From contig JALHMI010000008.1 of NCBI GenBank assembly GCA_022844125.1, forward strand, positions 186,001 to 250,000: DNA of 64,000 nucleotides. Direction: 5' to 3'. This document shows, piece by piece, positions 38,637 to 48,342 of the stretch. This DNA comes from Pirellulales bacterium. Its GTDB lineage: Bacteria > Planctomycetota > Planctomycetia > Pirellulales > PALSA-1355. The notes beneath the pieces are model-generated. The model was given only the letters and a program-made list of their open reading frames with translations, was not told where the DNA came from and searched no databases. A program made the position numbers and the translations under genes. The number at the start of each line of letters is the position of its first letter. Position 1 is the first letter of the stretch.

Positions 38637-39878
38637 TCATTCGCTCGGCGTGCCGATCGCAATCAGATGCTTCTCGCCGCGGAAGATCAGCTGGCCGTGG
38701 CTCACCGCGGGCGAAGCGTAGCTGTACTCGCCGAGCTTGTTCTCGGCCACGATGTCCAGCTTTTCGCCGGGGCGGATCACGGTCGTGTTCCCTTCGTCGG
38801 ACGTGAAGTACACGAGCCCTTCGACGACCACGGGTGAACTCGAGTAGTGCGTGCCGATCCGCTCCATCCACAGTCGCTCGCCGCTCTGCGCCTCAAAGCA
38901 ACTCGCTACCCCGCCGTCGCTGACCACCAGGAAGTAATTGCCCACGGCCGCAGGCGACGGCACATAGCTGGCTCCCTTCCTGGTGCGCCAGGCAATGTGC
39001 GTGTGGGTCACGTTGCCCGTGCCGTCCGGGCGCACGGCCATCATGTGCAGCTCCGGAAAGCCGGCGGTCAGGAACAAGAGGTCGAGCTCCGGGTTGTAGA
39101 CGATCGAGGCCACGAACTGATCGGTCGGGCCGTCGATGATCCAGTGCCTGTGGCCGCTCCGCGGATCGTAGCTGGCGACGCACTTTGAACCCGAGAGGAT
39201 GAGCTGCGTGCGCCCGCCGATCTCGCGAATGATCGGCGTCACGTAGCTGCGGGTCTTGTTCTCGCGTTCGGTTTTCCAGCGCTGCTGGCCGGTCGCTTTG
39301 TCGAGCGCCACTAGGTAGGCGTCGCCGTCGTGATCGCCGTTGACGATCACCGTGTCTTCGAATAGCACGGGACAACTGCAATAGCCGTGTTTGCTGGAGA
39401 ATCCTCCTGGCCGAACCATCCACTGCTGCTTGCCGCTGTAGTCGTACGCCGCGACGACCATCTCGGCCTGGTCGAGAAACGTGACGTACACGAACTTTCC
39501 GTCCGTGGCCGGCGTGCTCGAGGCAAAGCTGTTCAAAATGTGCTTGTCTTCGAGCGGAGCTTCGAGCACGACACGCTGCCAGAGCTCTTTGCCGTTCGTG
39601 CGGTCGTAGCAAACCAGCACTCGCTGCTTTGCTTCTTCCAGGCAGGTGGCAATGAAGATCCGGTCGTCCCACACCACCGGCGAAGCATGCCCTTTGCCGG
39701 GAACCTCGACTTTCCAGGCGATGTTCTCCTCTGGGCTCCACTTCGTCGCAATGCCGGTCTCCTGACTCGTGCCGTCTCCGCGCGGCCCGCGCCAGCCAGG
39801 CCAGTTTTCAGCATGAGCGAGAGAGCACGTCACGAGGGCGAGCAAGATTGCGGCTGCCAGACGACAAAGCGCGAGCAT
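38637..39878 (-). CDS. PQQ-like beta-propeller repeat protein
   Basis: ENWPGWRGPRGDGTSQETGIATKWSPEENIAWKVEVPGKGHASPVVWDDRIFIAT. Confidence 0.9.
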   Translation of the reverse strand: MLALCRLAAAILLALVTCSLAHAENWPGWRGPRGDGTSQETGIATKWSPEENIAWKVEVPGKGHASPVVWDDRIFIATCLEEAKQRVLVCYDRTNGKELWQRVVLEAPLEDKHILNSFASSTPATDGKFVYVTFLDQAEMVVAAYDYSGKQQWMVRPGGFSSKHGYCSCPVLFEDTVIVNGDHDGDAYLVALDKATGQQRWKTERENKTRSYVTPIIREIGGRTQLILSGSKCVASYDPRSGHRHWIIDGPTDQFVASIVYNPELDLLFLTAGFPELHMMAVRPDGTGNVTHTHIAWRTRKGASYVPSPAAVGNYFLVVSDGGVASCFEAQSGERLWMERIGTHYSSSPVVVEGLVYFTSDEGNTTVIRPGEKLDIVAENKLGEYSYASPAVSHGQLIFRGEKHLIAIGTPSE

Positions 39879-40096
39879 CGAATAATTCTCCCACTCAGAA
39901 AGCTTGGCCGGGGATGCGGTGGCGGGGATATCGCGGTGTTTCCCTCAGCATGCGGACATTGTATCAGCTGGAAATGGCCGCAGGCAGCGGTCCCAAGCAA
40001 TCTGGTGGCTCGGCCTCTCTGGTCTTTGCCGCGGCTCACAAGGCGGGTAATCTTGTGACATCCATTCCCTACGTTTTCCACCATCCGTTTGGCTCC

Positions 40097-41899
40097 ATGT
40101 TTGAACTCTCCTGGGCGAATAGCCCTGTATCGCCGGCCAATTTCACGTTGTCCGTCGTGGCGCTGGTGTTCGTCCTGCTGATCTTCAGCAGCCTGACTCC
40201 CGACGTGATCCTGATCGGCGCGGTCGTAATCCTGCTGCTGACCGGCGTGATCGACGCCAATCAAGCTCTCTCGGGCCTTTCGAACGAGGGCATGGTCACG
40301 ATCGCCGTGCTGTTCGTCGTGGGTGCCGCCGTGCGCGAAACCGGTGCCGTCGACTTCATTGCCAGCCGCATGCTCGGCCGGCCGAAAACGGCCGAACGGG
40401 CGATCGCCCGGATGATGTTTCCCACGATGGTGCTCAGCGCCGTGATGAACAACACGCCGCTGGTGGCGATGATGATTCCGGCGGTCAACGACTGGGCTCG
40501 CACCGCGCGGATTTCGGTTTCGAAACTGATGATTCCGCTGAGCTACGCCGCGATTCTCGGCGGCACCTGCACCCTGATCGGCACCAGCACCAACCTGGTT
40601 GTCCGCGGCATGCTGCTCAAGGCCGAACCGGACGGCCCCGGCATTGGCATGTTCGACATCTCGTGGGTGGGCGTTCCGTCGGCCCTCGCCGGCGGGTTGT
40701 TCATCATCCTGACCAGTCGCTGGCTGTTGCCCGACCGACGCGCTGCGATCAGCATGACCGACGACGCCCGCGAATACACGGTCGAGATGCAAGTCCCGCA
40801 GGATAGCCCACTGGTGGGCAAGACGATCGAAGCGGCCGGACTGCGGCATCTGCCGGGCGTGTACCTGGCCGAGATCGATCGCGACGGCATGAGCATTCCG
40901 GCCGTGTCGCCGCAGGAAGTGCTGCGCGGCGGCGACCGCTTGCTGTTCGTCGGCATCATCGAATCGGTGGTCGACCTGCAGCGGATGCGGGGCCTGCTGC
41001 CAGCCGCCAACCAGGTCTCCAAGCTCTCCTCGCCGCGGCCGCAGCGGTGCCTGATCGAAGCCGTGGTGTCGAACAGTTGCCCCCTGATCGGTAAGACCAT
41101 CCGCGACGGGCGGTTTCGCAACGTCTATAACGCCGTCGTGGTAGCCGTGGCCCGCAACGGCGAGCGGCTGCACATGAAAATCGGCGACATCGTGCTGCGT
41201 CCGGGCGATACGCTGCTGGTCGAGGCGCATCCTTCTTTCGCCGATCAGCAGCGCAACAGTCGCGACTTCTTCCTGGTCAGCCGGCTGGAAGGCACCAGTC
41301 CCCCGCGTCACGATCGGGCCTGGATCGCGATCGCGATTCTGGCCGGGATGGTCACGCTGGTGACGCTTGAATGGCTGCCGATGCTGCAAGCCGCACTGCT
41401 GGCGGCGGCGGCGCTGCTGATGACTCGCTGCGTGAACATCGACACCGCGCGGCGCAGCATCGACTGGGAAGTGCTGCTGGCGATCGCCGCTTCGCTGTCG
41501 TTGGGGCTGGCCATCGAGTCGACCGAAGCCGCCAAGCAGATCGCAGAGCGAACCGTAGCCCTGGCGGACGGCAACCCCTGGATCACGCTGGCGATCATCT
41601 ACTTCGTGACGTTGATCGTGACCGAACTGGTGACGAACAACGCCGCGGCCGCGCTGATGTTTCCGTTCGCCCTGACCACGGCCGGCCAGCTTGGCGTCAG
41701 CTACATGCCGTTCATGATCGCGATCATGATGGCCGCCAGCGCCGGCTTTGCCACCCCGATCGGCTACCAGACGAACCTGATGGTTTATGGCCCCGGCGGC
41801 TACAAGTTCAGCGACTACCTGCGGATCGGCGTCCCGCTCGACATCCTGATCGGCATCATCACGATCCTGCTGGCGCCGTTGGCGTTTCCGTTTCGGTAA
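40097..41899 (+). CDS. SLC13-family permease with TrkA-C domains
   Basis: GTCTLIGTSTNLVVRGML; VEMQVPQDSPLVGKTIEAAGLRHLPGVYLAEIDRDG; longer upstream start (39848) overlaps the opposite gene. Confidence 0.85.
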   Translation: MFELSWANSPVSPANFTLSVVALVFVLLIFSSLTPDVILIGAVVILLLTGVIDANQALSGLSNEGMVTIAVLFVVGAAVRETGAVDFIASRMLGRPKTAERAIARMMFPTMVLSAVMNNTPLVAMMIPAVNDWARTARISVSKLMIPLSYAAILGGTCTLIGTSTNLVVRGMLLKAEPDGPGIGMFDISWVGVPSALAGGLFIILTSRWLLPDRRAAISMTDDAREYTVEMQVPQDSPLVGKTIEAAGLRHLPGVYLAEIDRDGMSIPAVSPQEVLRGGDRLLFVGIIESVVDLQRMRGLLPAANQVSKLSSPRPQRCLIEAVVSNSCPLIGKTIRDGRFRNVYNAVVVAVARNGERLHMKIGDIVLRPGDTLLVEAHPSFADQQRNSRDFFLVSRLEGTSPPRHDRAWIAIAILAGMVTLVTLEWLPMLQAALLAAAALLMTRCVNIDTARRSIDWEVLLAIAASLSLGLAIESTEAAKQIAERTVALADGNPWITLAIIYFVTLIVTELVTNNAAAALMFPFALTTAGQLGVSYMPFMIAIMMAASAGFATPIGYQTNLMVYGPGGYKFSDYLRIGVPLDILIGIITILLAPLAFPFR

Positions 41900-41955
41900 C
41901 GACTGCGGGCCCTTCAACGTCATTCGCGACTGATGTTGTTCGCTTGCCGCTGCCG

Positions 41956-41981
41956 ATATAGTATACACATGTGTACTATAT
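41956..41981. promoter_or_regulatory. Palindromic candidate operator
   Basis: ATATAG-TA-TACACATGTGTA-CTATAT: perfect 12-bp core palindrome with outer ATATAG/CTATAT arms, 19 bp upstream of the helicase ATG. Confidence 0.5.
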
Positions 41982-42000
41982 GCCAACGGAGGGCACTTAC

Positions 42001-44382
42001 ATGGACGTCGAACGGTTCTTGGATCGGATTCGCACGCAGGACTTCTACGCGGGGCAGATCGAACACGTCGAAGCGCTCGCCGAGCGGCCGGGCAAGTTCG
42101 CCTCGCCGGCCAGTCCCCTGCCCCCGGCGCTCGCCGAGCTCTTGGCCTTCCGCGGCATCGATCAGCTTTACGCCCACCAGGTCGAGGTGCTCGAGCGGGC
42201 TCGCGCCGGGCGCGACGTCGTCGTGGTCACCGGCACGGCCAGCGGCAAAACGCTTTGCTACAACCTGCCGATTCTCGAAACCGTGCTCGCCGAGCCCGAC
42301 GCCCGGGCGCTGTACCTGTTTCCGACCAAGGCCCTGGCCCAGGACCAACACAAGGGGCTGCTGGAGCTCTTCGCCGGCAGCCCCGAGGTGATCGATCGGG
42401 TCCGCGCCGGCGTGTTCGACGGCGATACGCCCGTGGCCCAGCGCAGGCGCATCCAGGCCGAGTCGCAGCTCGTGCTGTCGAATCCCGACATGCTGCATGC
42501 TTCAATTCTGCCATACCATCCGAAGTGGGCTCGGTTCTTTGCGAGTCTCCGGTACGTCGTGATCGACGAGGTGCACACCTATCGCGGCATCCTGGGCGCG
42601 AACGTAGCAGGAGTGCTGCGGCGGCTCGAGCGAGTGTGCCAGCACTACGGCTCGCGGCCCGTGTTTCTGGCGGCGAGCGCGACGATTGCCAATCCCGGCG
42701 AGCTGGCCGGCAAGCTGCTGGGTCGCGAACTGGACGTCGTCGATGGCGATGGCGCTCCGCGCGGCCGCAAGTACTTCGTGCTGTGGAACCCCAGCCCGCT
42801 GGGCGAAGACCGGCTGGCGCGGCGCAGCGCCACGGACGATGCCGTACTGCTGATGACCGAGGCGATGCTCGACGGCGCGCAGGCGCTCACCTTCACGCGC
42901 ACCCGACAAGCCGCTGAGCTCGTGCATCGCTACGTGCAGGAGGGGCTCGCGGCGAACCACTCGAAACTGGCCGGGCAGATTCGCGCCTATCGCGGCGGAT
43001 ACCTGCCAATCGAGCGGCGCGAAATCGAATCGCAACTGTTTAATGGCAACCTGCGCGGCGTCGCGGCGACCAACGCGCTGGAGCTGGGCGTCGACATCGG
43101 CTCGCTCGACGTGGCGCTGCTCGCCGGCTATCCCGGCACGATCGCCAGCACCTGGCAGCAAGCCGGTCGCAGCGGCCGCCGGCACGACGAGAGCGTGGCG
43201 ATCCTGCTGGCCGGCAACGACCCGGTCGATCAGTACCTCACGCGTCATCCCGAGTATTTCTTCGCCCAGTCGCCGGAACATGCGGTGGTCGATCCGGAGA
43301 ATCCCTACGTGCTGGCGAACCACCTGCAGGCCGCGGCCTTCGAGTTGCCGCTGTCCGAGGCGGACGTCGAACTGTTTGGCCCCTTGGCGATGCCGATCGC
43401 CGGCGTGCTCAGCGACTCGGGCGCACTGACGGCGGTCGGCGGGGAGTACTTCTACAGCGGCGGCAGTCAGAATCCGGCCCAGCGGATGAGCCTGCGGCAC
43501 ATGAGCGACAACACGTTTTCGATCGTGCTCAAGCGCGACTTTGCTCGCCCGGGAAAAGGTGCTCGCCCCGGCAAGGGACCCCAGCGCGATCACGAGGTGA
43601 TTGCCAACGTCGATGCGATCAGCGCGCCGGAGCTGATCTATCCCGAGGCGGTTTATCTGCACAACGGCGAAAGCTACTTCGTGCGCGAGCTGGACCTTGA
43701 CGGCAAGGTCGCTTACGTCGAGCGGCGCGAAACGGACTACTACACGCAGGCCGTGCTGGAGTCGAGCGTGCGGATCAAGCAGCAGCGCCGCCAGCGCGAA
43801 GGTGCACCGCAATCGCTGCTGGCGTTCGGCGAGGTGGACGTGAGCTGGCAAACCGTGGCCTTCAAGAAGATCAAGTTCGGCACGCGCGAAAACATCGGAC
43901 TGGGGCCGGTCGATATCCCGGCGCAAACGCTGCCGACCACGGCGCTCTGGCTCGCGCCGGACGACGCCCTGCGCGCGGAGATGAAAGCCTCCGGCCATCG
44001 GACGAGCGAAGGGATGACCGGCCTCAGGAACCTGGCCATGGTCGCGCTGCCGATGGTGGCGATGTGCGATAGCCGCGACCTGGGCGGGCTGGTCGACAGC
44101 AAAAACCTGGGCCGCTCGACGATGATCCTTTACGATCGCTATCCCGGCGGGCTCGGCTACTGCGAGAAAGGTTTCGCCCGGCTCGAAGACGTGCTGGCGA
44201 TCTGCCGGCAGATGGTGGCCGAATGTCCCTGCGACGAGGGCTGCCCCAGTTGCGTCGGCCTGCCGAACCTGCGGCCCGCGATTCACAGCGATCCCGACCT
44301 CTCGCGCGGATATCCCATGCCCGACAAGTCGGCGACGATCGCACTCTTGGAAATGCTTTGCCCGATGCGCGTACCGGTTTGA
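42001..44382 (+). CDS. DEAD/DEAH-box helicase, MrfA/YprA type with DUF1998-like Zn-binding C-terminus
   Basis: VTGTASGKTLCYNLPI, VIDEVHTYRG, WQQAGRSGRRHDESVAI, CPCDEGCPSCVG; GGAGG ribosome-binding site before ATG at 42001. Confidence 0.9.
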   Translation: MDVERFLDRIRTQDFYAGQIEHVEALAERPGKFASPASPLPPALAELLAFRGIDQLYAHQVEVLERARAGRDVVVVTGTASGKTLCYNLPILETVLAEPDARALYLFPTKALAQDQHKGLLELFAGSPEVIDRVRAGVFDGDTPVAQRRRIQAESQLVLSNPDMLHASILPYHPKWARFFASLRYVVIDEVHTYRGILGANVAGVLRRLERVCQHYGSRPVFLAASATIANPGELAGKLLGRELDVVDGDGAPRGRKYFVLWNPSPLGEDRLARRSATDDAVLLMTEAMLDGAQALTFTRTRQAAELVHRYVQEGLAANHSKLAGQIRAYRGGYLPIERREIESQLFNGNLRGVAATNALELGVDIGSLDVALLAGYPGTIASTWQQAGRSGRRHDESVAILLAGNDPVDQYLTRHPEYFFAQSPEHAVVDPENPYVLANHLQAAAFELPLSEADVELFGPLAMPIAGVLSDSGALTAVGGEYFYSGGSQNPAQRMSLRHMSDNTFSIVLKRDFARPGKGARPGKGPQRDHEVIANVDAISAPELIYPEAVYLHNGESYFVRELDLDGKVAYVERRETDYYTQAVLESSVRIKQQRRQREGAPQSLLAFGEVDVSWQTVAFKKIKFGTRENIGLGPVDIPAQTLPTTALWLAPDDALRAEMKASGHRTSEGMTGLRNLAMVALPMVAMCDSRDLGGLVDSKNLGRSTMILYDRYPGGLGYCEKGFARLEDVLAICRQMVAECPCDEGCPSCVGLPNLRPAIHSDPDLSRGYPMPDKSATIALLEMLCPMRVPV

Positions 44383-44521
44383 GAGGGAGTGCTCGGGGTG
44401 AGCGCAAAGATCCCCGGCCGATCCGAGCTGGGCCTGTTGGCGACAGGCCGCGGCACGGTCATAATGGGCCCCGTTCGCCGTGCGTTTACTGGAAGCCTGA
44501 ACCGTCCGGGAGCCCTCCGCC

Positions 44522-44953
44522 ATGATTCTTCGCCGCTGCGTCCTGCTTGCCGCCGCTGGTTATCTGACGTTCGCCGCCTGCACCGTTGTCCGCGCCCAAG
44601 ACGACGGCGCAGCGAAGCCCGATCGGCTGTTCGAAATGCGGACCTACGTGGCTAACGACGGCAAGTTTGAGGACCTGCACAAGCGGTTCCGCGAGCACAC
44701 GAACAAGCTGTTTGTGAAGCACGGCATGGACCTGGTCGGCTACTGGGTGCCGGCCGACGGGCCTGATTCTGAAAACACGCTGGTCTACATCCTGGCATAT
44801 CCGGACATGGAGTCGCGGGAGAAGTCGTGGAAGGCATTCATGGCCGATCCGGACTGGCAGGCCGTTTACAAGAAGTCGCATGAGAACGGCCCGCTGGTGA
44901 AGAAGGTCGAAACGAAGTACCTGAAGCCGACGGACTATTCGCCGATCAAGTAG
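44522..44953 (+). CDS. NIPSNAP-family protein
   Basis: RLFEMRTYVANDGKFEDLHKRFREHTNKLFVKHGMDLVGYWVPAD. Confidence 0.85.
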   Translation: MILRRCVLLAAAGYLTFAACTVVRAQDDGAAKPDRLFEMRTYVANDGKFEDLHKRFREHTNKLFVKHGMDLVGYWVPADGPDSENTLVYILAYPDMESREKSWKAFMADPDWQAVYKKSHENGPLVKKVETKYLKPTDYSPIK

Positions 44954-45024
44954 CAACACCGACCCGGCGAGAGCCCTTTTGCGCCGTGTTGCGCTGCGTG
45001 CCTACTCATTACCACGAGGCCCCG

Positions 45025-45681
45025 ATGACCGATCGTGAACGTTGGACCGTGTATCCGCTGTTGTTCCTGGCGCTGGGAATCTCGCTCAAGGACAAGCTTG
45101 CGCGGTCCGTCGAGACCGATCGCATTGAGTGCAAGACGCTGGTCTGCGAGGGGCTCGAAGTCGCCGGCCCGGAACCTGGCAAACGCGTGACGATTACCCA
45201 AGGCAACATCGTGGCGAAAGGGGGCATTCTGACCGAAGGACTCGAAGTCTCGGGACCCAAACCTGGGCAGCGAGTCACGATCGCCCAGGGCAATATCGCC
45301 TGTCGCTCGCTCGTTGCGACCGATGAGTCCGGCAAGCTGCAACTGGCCGTGGTCTCGTCGAATCAGGACGGCGGAATCCTCCGCACCTTCGGCACGCACA
45401 CCGGAACGCACGCCGTGCTGGGCAACTTCAACCAGTACGCGGGCCTACTGTTCGTCGACGCTCGCGGCGCGGCGCACGCCGGCCCGATGTACGGTTCACC
45501 CGTGCCGGTGCAGAAGCCTGAAGCGCGCAGCGGCGAACCCGAAGGCGGCACTGCGCAGCCTGCCGAACAGCCCAGCGGTAGCGAGAAACCGCATGAGGCG
45601 GAAACGTCGGCAGCGCAGCCTGAAGGATCGGAACCGGCGGATGAGCCCAAGGCAGCGAACGATCCCGCCGCGCAACCCTAG
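45025..45681 (+). CDS. Hypothetical protein with internal GLEVxGPxPGxRVTIxQGNI repeat
   Basis: ORF with two copies of the ~20-aa repeat; Glu/Pro-rich tail. Confidence 0.6.
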   Translation: MTDRERWTVYPLLFLALGISLKDKLARSVETDRIECKTLVCEGLEVAGPEPGKRVTITQGNIVAKGGILTEGLEVSGPKPGQRVTIAQGNIACRSLVATDESGKLQLAVVSSNQDGGILRTFGTHTGTHAVLGNFNQYAGLLFVDARGAAHAGPMYGSPVPVQKPEARSGEPEGGTAQPAEQPSGSEKPHEAETSAAQPEGSEPADEPKAANDPAAQP

Positions 45682-45713
45682 CCTGTCAACTCGAAGTAGA
45701 TCGCGCCCTGGCG

Positions 45714-45998
45714 CTACTTCTTGTTCGCAAAGCGGAAGCGAATGTGTTCGACCAGCACGCGGCGATACTCCTCGGCGTCGACGTCGCGCTCGCTGCATAC
45801 CAAAAACAGCGTGCCGTCGTCACGGAAGTTGTCGTCCCAGGCCATCAGCTTGTCGTCGTTCCAGGTCGGATCGTACTCGGCCAGCTTCTCGTCCGACATC
45901 CGCGTAAAGTGCGCGCGAAGATTGATGTCCGTCTCGTCCATGGCCATTCCGAGCGGCATGCGTTCGTAGTCGATGTCCTGGGCTTTTAAATTGCTCAT
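45714..45998 (-). CDS. Small conserved hypothetical protein
   Basis: 94-aa ORF with balanced globular composition ([44 protein letters not shown]). Confidence 0.6.
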   Translation of the reverse strand: MSNLKAQDIDYERMPLGMAMDETDINLRAHFTRMSDEKLAEYDPTWNDDKLMAWDDNFRDDGTLFLVCSERDVDAEEYRRVLVEHIRFRFANKK

Positions 45999-46283
45999 GG
46001 CGGTTGGTTTCCTGGCACGAATAGAGAATGATCAGCCGAAGCGATTGGAATCGCACGCCCCCCTGGCCGCCATTCATTGTACCCGGCGGCGCGGCGGGGC
46101 AATACTCGCCCGGCAAGAACCTGACGTCCGTTTTGCGGCGTTCGCCGTTGCGCCAACAGGTTTCTCACAACCCGACGCGTAAGTGCGTAAGCGAGGCAAA
46201 CTCCGATGCCGGCCTCGCTGACAGGTTGGGTTGCGACGTTCGACGCGGAGTCCCAAGACTCTACCGTCGGGTCCGGGGCGTGC

Positions 46284-46682
46284 CTAGGGCCCGAAAATCA
46301 CCTGGCCTTCGAGCCCCTGCACCACGTTCAGCGGGATGCCATCGCTCCGCAGATCGTTCAAATTGCGGTACGGCCGACCGGCAAAGATCCGGGCCGCCAT
46401 CGACGAGGTGATGCCCGGCAGGTTCTGGATCTCGCTGAACGAAGCCGAGTTGATGTCCAGCTTGCGGGGCACAAAGGGCGCCACCAGCGGCCGGCGCTGC
46501 TCCACTGCGGTCGGCGCCGGCTCGGGAAGCTGGACCGAGGGCCGAGTCGAGCGATACAGCGGCCACAGCCGAACTAGCAGTTCCGGCGGCTTTTGAATCT
46601 GGCCGAGGCAGACCGACGCGAACACCGTGGCGAGCAGCATCGCGCAGGTGACTCTGAAAATAATCCGCGAGAGCGCGTTCAT
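46284..46682 (-). CDS. Secreted helix-hairpin-helix (ComEA-like) protein
   Basis: Signal peptide; KLDINSASFSEIQNLPGITSSMAARIFAGRPYRNLNDLRS. Confidence 0.75.
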   Translation of the reverse strand: MNALSRIIFRVTCAMLLATVFASVCLGQIQKPPELLVRLWPLYRSTRPSVQLPEPAPTAVEQRRPLVAPFVPRKLDINSASFSEIQNLPGITSSMAARIFAGRPYRNLNDLRSDGIPLNVVQGLEGQVIFGP

Positions 46683-46877
46683 GACACGAAATCCTCGGCG
46701 TGTCGGTTGATCGAGCGGAGGGACAAACGCACCAGTTCTCCTGGCCGTCAATTGTACAACATACTTGTCCGGGTTTGCCGCAAGCCTCCTCTCAGGCCGT
46801 AAAAGCTGGACAACCCGCGCCGCCCGGGGCGAGAATGCCGCGGGACCCTATCGACCGCAACCGTGGAGCACACAACT

Positions 46878-47855
46878 ATGGAACGACGCGAATTTCTGGG
46901 CGGCACGCTTTCGGCCACGCTGCTCTCGGCGGATCCAAAAAGTAAACCGCCCGCAACGCCTTCGCCCGGGGGCGCACTCAACGCCGAGACGACTGCCGGC
47001 GGACCGGCGCCTGAGATCGAACGCGCACAAAGCGGCCGTCCACATGCCGGCAAAGTCCTGGCCACCATCGCGCCGCACTCGGACGATCACTCGATCCTCT
47101 GCGGCGGCACCGTGGCCAAGCTGATCAGTGAGGGCTACACCGGCTACCTGATCCGGACCAGCAACGATGAGATGGATTCGTACGACCTCTCGGTCGGTGC
47201 GACGATTGCCGCCAACGAAAGCGACAATGAGCGGATGGCAAAGGTGCTGGGGATCAAGCAGGTGTTCGACCTGAACTATCGCAACCACGCCATGGACGAC
47301 GTCTCGCGCGTGGAGATGCGGGCGCGGCTGATCTTTTTGATTCGGCTGCTCAAGATCGACACCATTTTCAGCTACGACCCATGGGGGCACTACGAGGAGA
47401 ACCCCGACCACTACATCACGGCCTCGTGCGTCGAAGCGGCCTGCTGGATGGCGGCCGGGCACAACGACTTTCCCGAGCACATGGCGGCTGGCCTCAAGCC
47501 GCACGCAGTGAGTGAGAAGTACTACTACGCGCGCGGGCCACAGCTGGTGAACCGCGTGGTGGACATCACGGCGCAGATGGACCAGAAAATGGATGCGATC
47601 TGTGCGAACCGAACGATGCTAGGGAACATGGTCCGGGAATTCCGCGACGAACTGGCTGCGCGAAAGCTCAAGCTGCCGGAACTGGAGGGAGATCAGGATG
47701 CTGCGATCCGGGCGTATGCGAACCTGCGATTCAAGCCGCGTTTCGCCAGCGTCGGCGAGCCGTATGGGCTCAAGTACGCAGAGCAGTATCATTACATCGG
47801 GCCGAGCAGGGCGCTCGACGCGTACATCAAGGAGCACGCGGTACCGATCCGGTGA
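46878..47855 (+). CDS. PIG-L/LmbE-family deacetylase
   Basis: VLATIAPHSDDHSILCGGTVAKLISEGYTGYLIRTSNDEM; NERMAKVLGIKQVFDLNYRNH. Confidence 0.85.
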   Translation: MERREFLGGTLSATLLSADPKSKPPATPSPGGALNAETTAGGPAPEIERAQSGRPHAGKVLATIAPHSDDHSILCGGTVAKLISEGYTGYLIRTSNDEMDSYDLSVGATIAANESDNERMAKVLGIKQVFDLNYRNHAMDDVSRVEMRARLIFLIRLLKIDTIFSYDPWGHYEENPDHYITASCVEAACWMAAGHNDFPEHMAAGLKPHAVSEKYYYARGPQLVNRVVDITAQMDQKMDAICANRTMLGNMVREFRDELAARKLKLPELEGDQDAAIRAYANLRFKPRFASVGEPYGLKYAEQYHYIGPSRALDAYIKEHAVPIR

Positions 47856-48342
47856 GGTGGCTTTTTCCAGAATTTCGCGCGCGAGCGCTCTCCGGCGGCG
47901 AGTGTCACCAAACTGACGGCGCTTGTGGATACACAACATTTTCCTAGGGTCCACAACGTCCAGTCGCCAACTGGTAAGCACATCGTATGCAGCTTTCCCG
48001 GCTTGCCGGCAAAGTGCAGGTCGCGAATCGCGTTTCGTTCTCGCTAGGGAGTTCATCGAACGTACGCTAAACGATCTGCTGGCCTAATTTCAAGCGCGCA
48101 AGCGTTTAATTCGCTGCGGAGGTCGCAGAGGCATGCAGCGCAGGCCACAAGCACAGCCAGCGGAAAGCGTGAATCGCTGGGAGCTGGTGAAGGTTGCGGT
48201 GAGCGAGGTTGTGGACGCGTGCGCGCAAGGAAGTGACGAAAAAAAATTCGGAAGTGAGTTAGCGTCGCCGTGGTGGCGGGAAGATGGCGGTTCTCGCCCT
48301 CGACGTCAACTGCTTCCGTCCCACTGGTTCTGCGGTCGAGTG

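Noticed and set aside
39830-41986. 718-aa minus-strand ORF opposite the SLC13 permease
   Set aside because: His/Arg/Gln-rich low-complexity translation typical of antisense shadow frames in GC-rich DNA; the plus strand encodes a clear permease
42502-44523. 673-aa minus-strand ORF opposite the helicase
   Set aside because: Shadow ORF; the plus strand carries the helicase motifs
47856-48342. ~490-bp intergenic region examined for an RNA gene or hidden CDS
   Set aside because: No coherent ORF, tRNA-like fold or repeat that I could support
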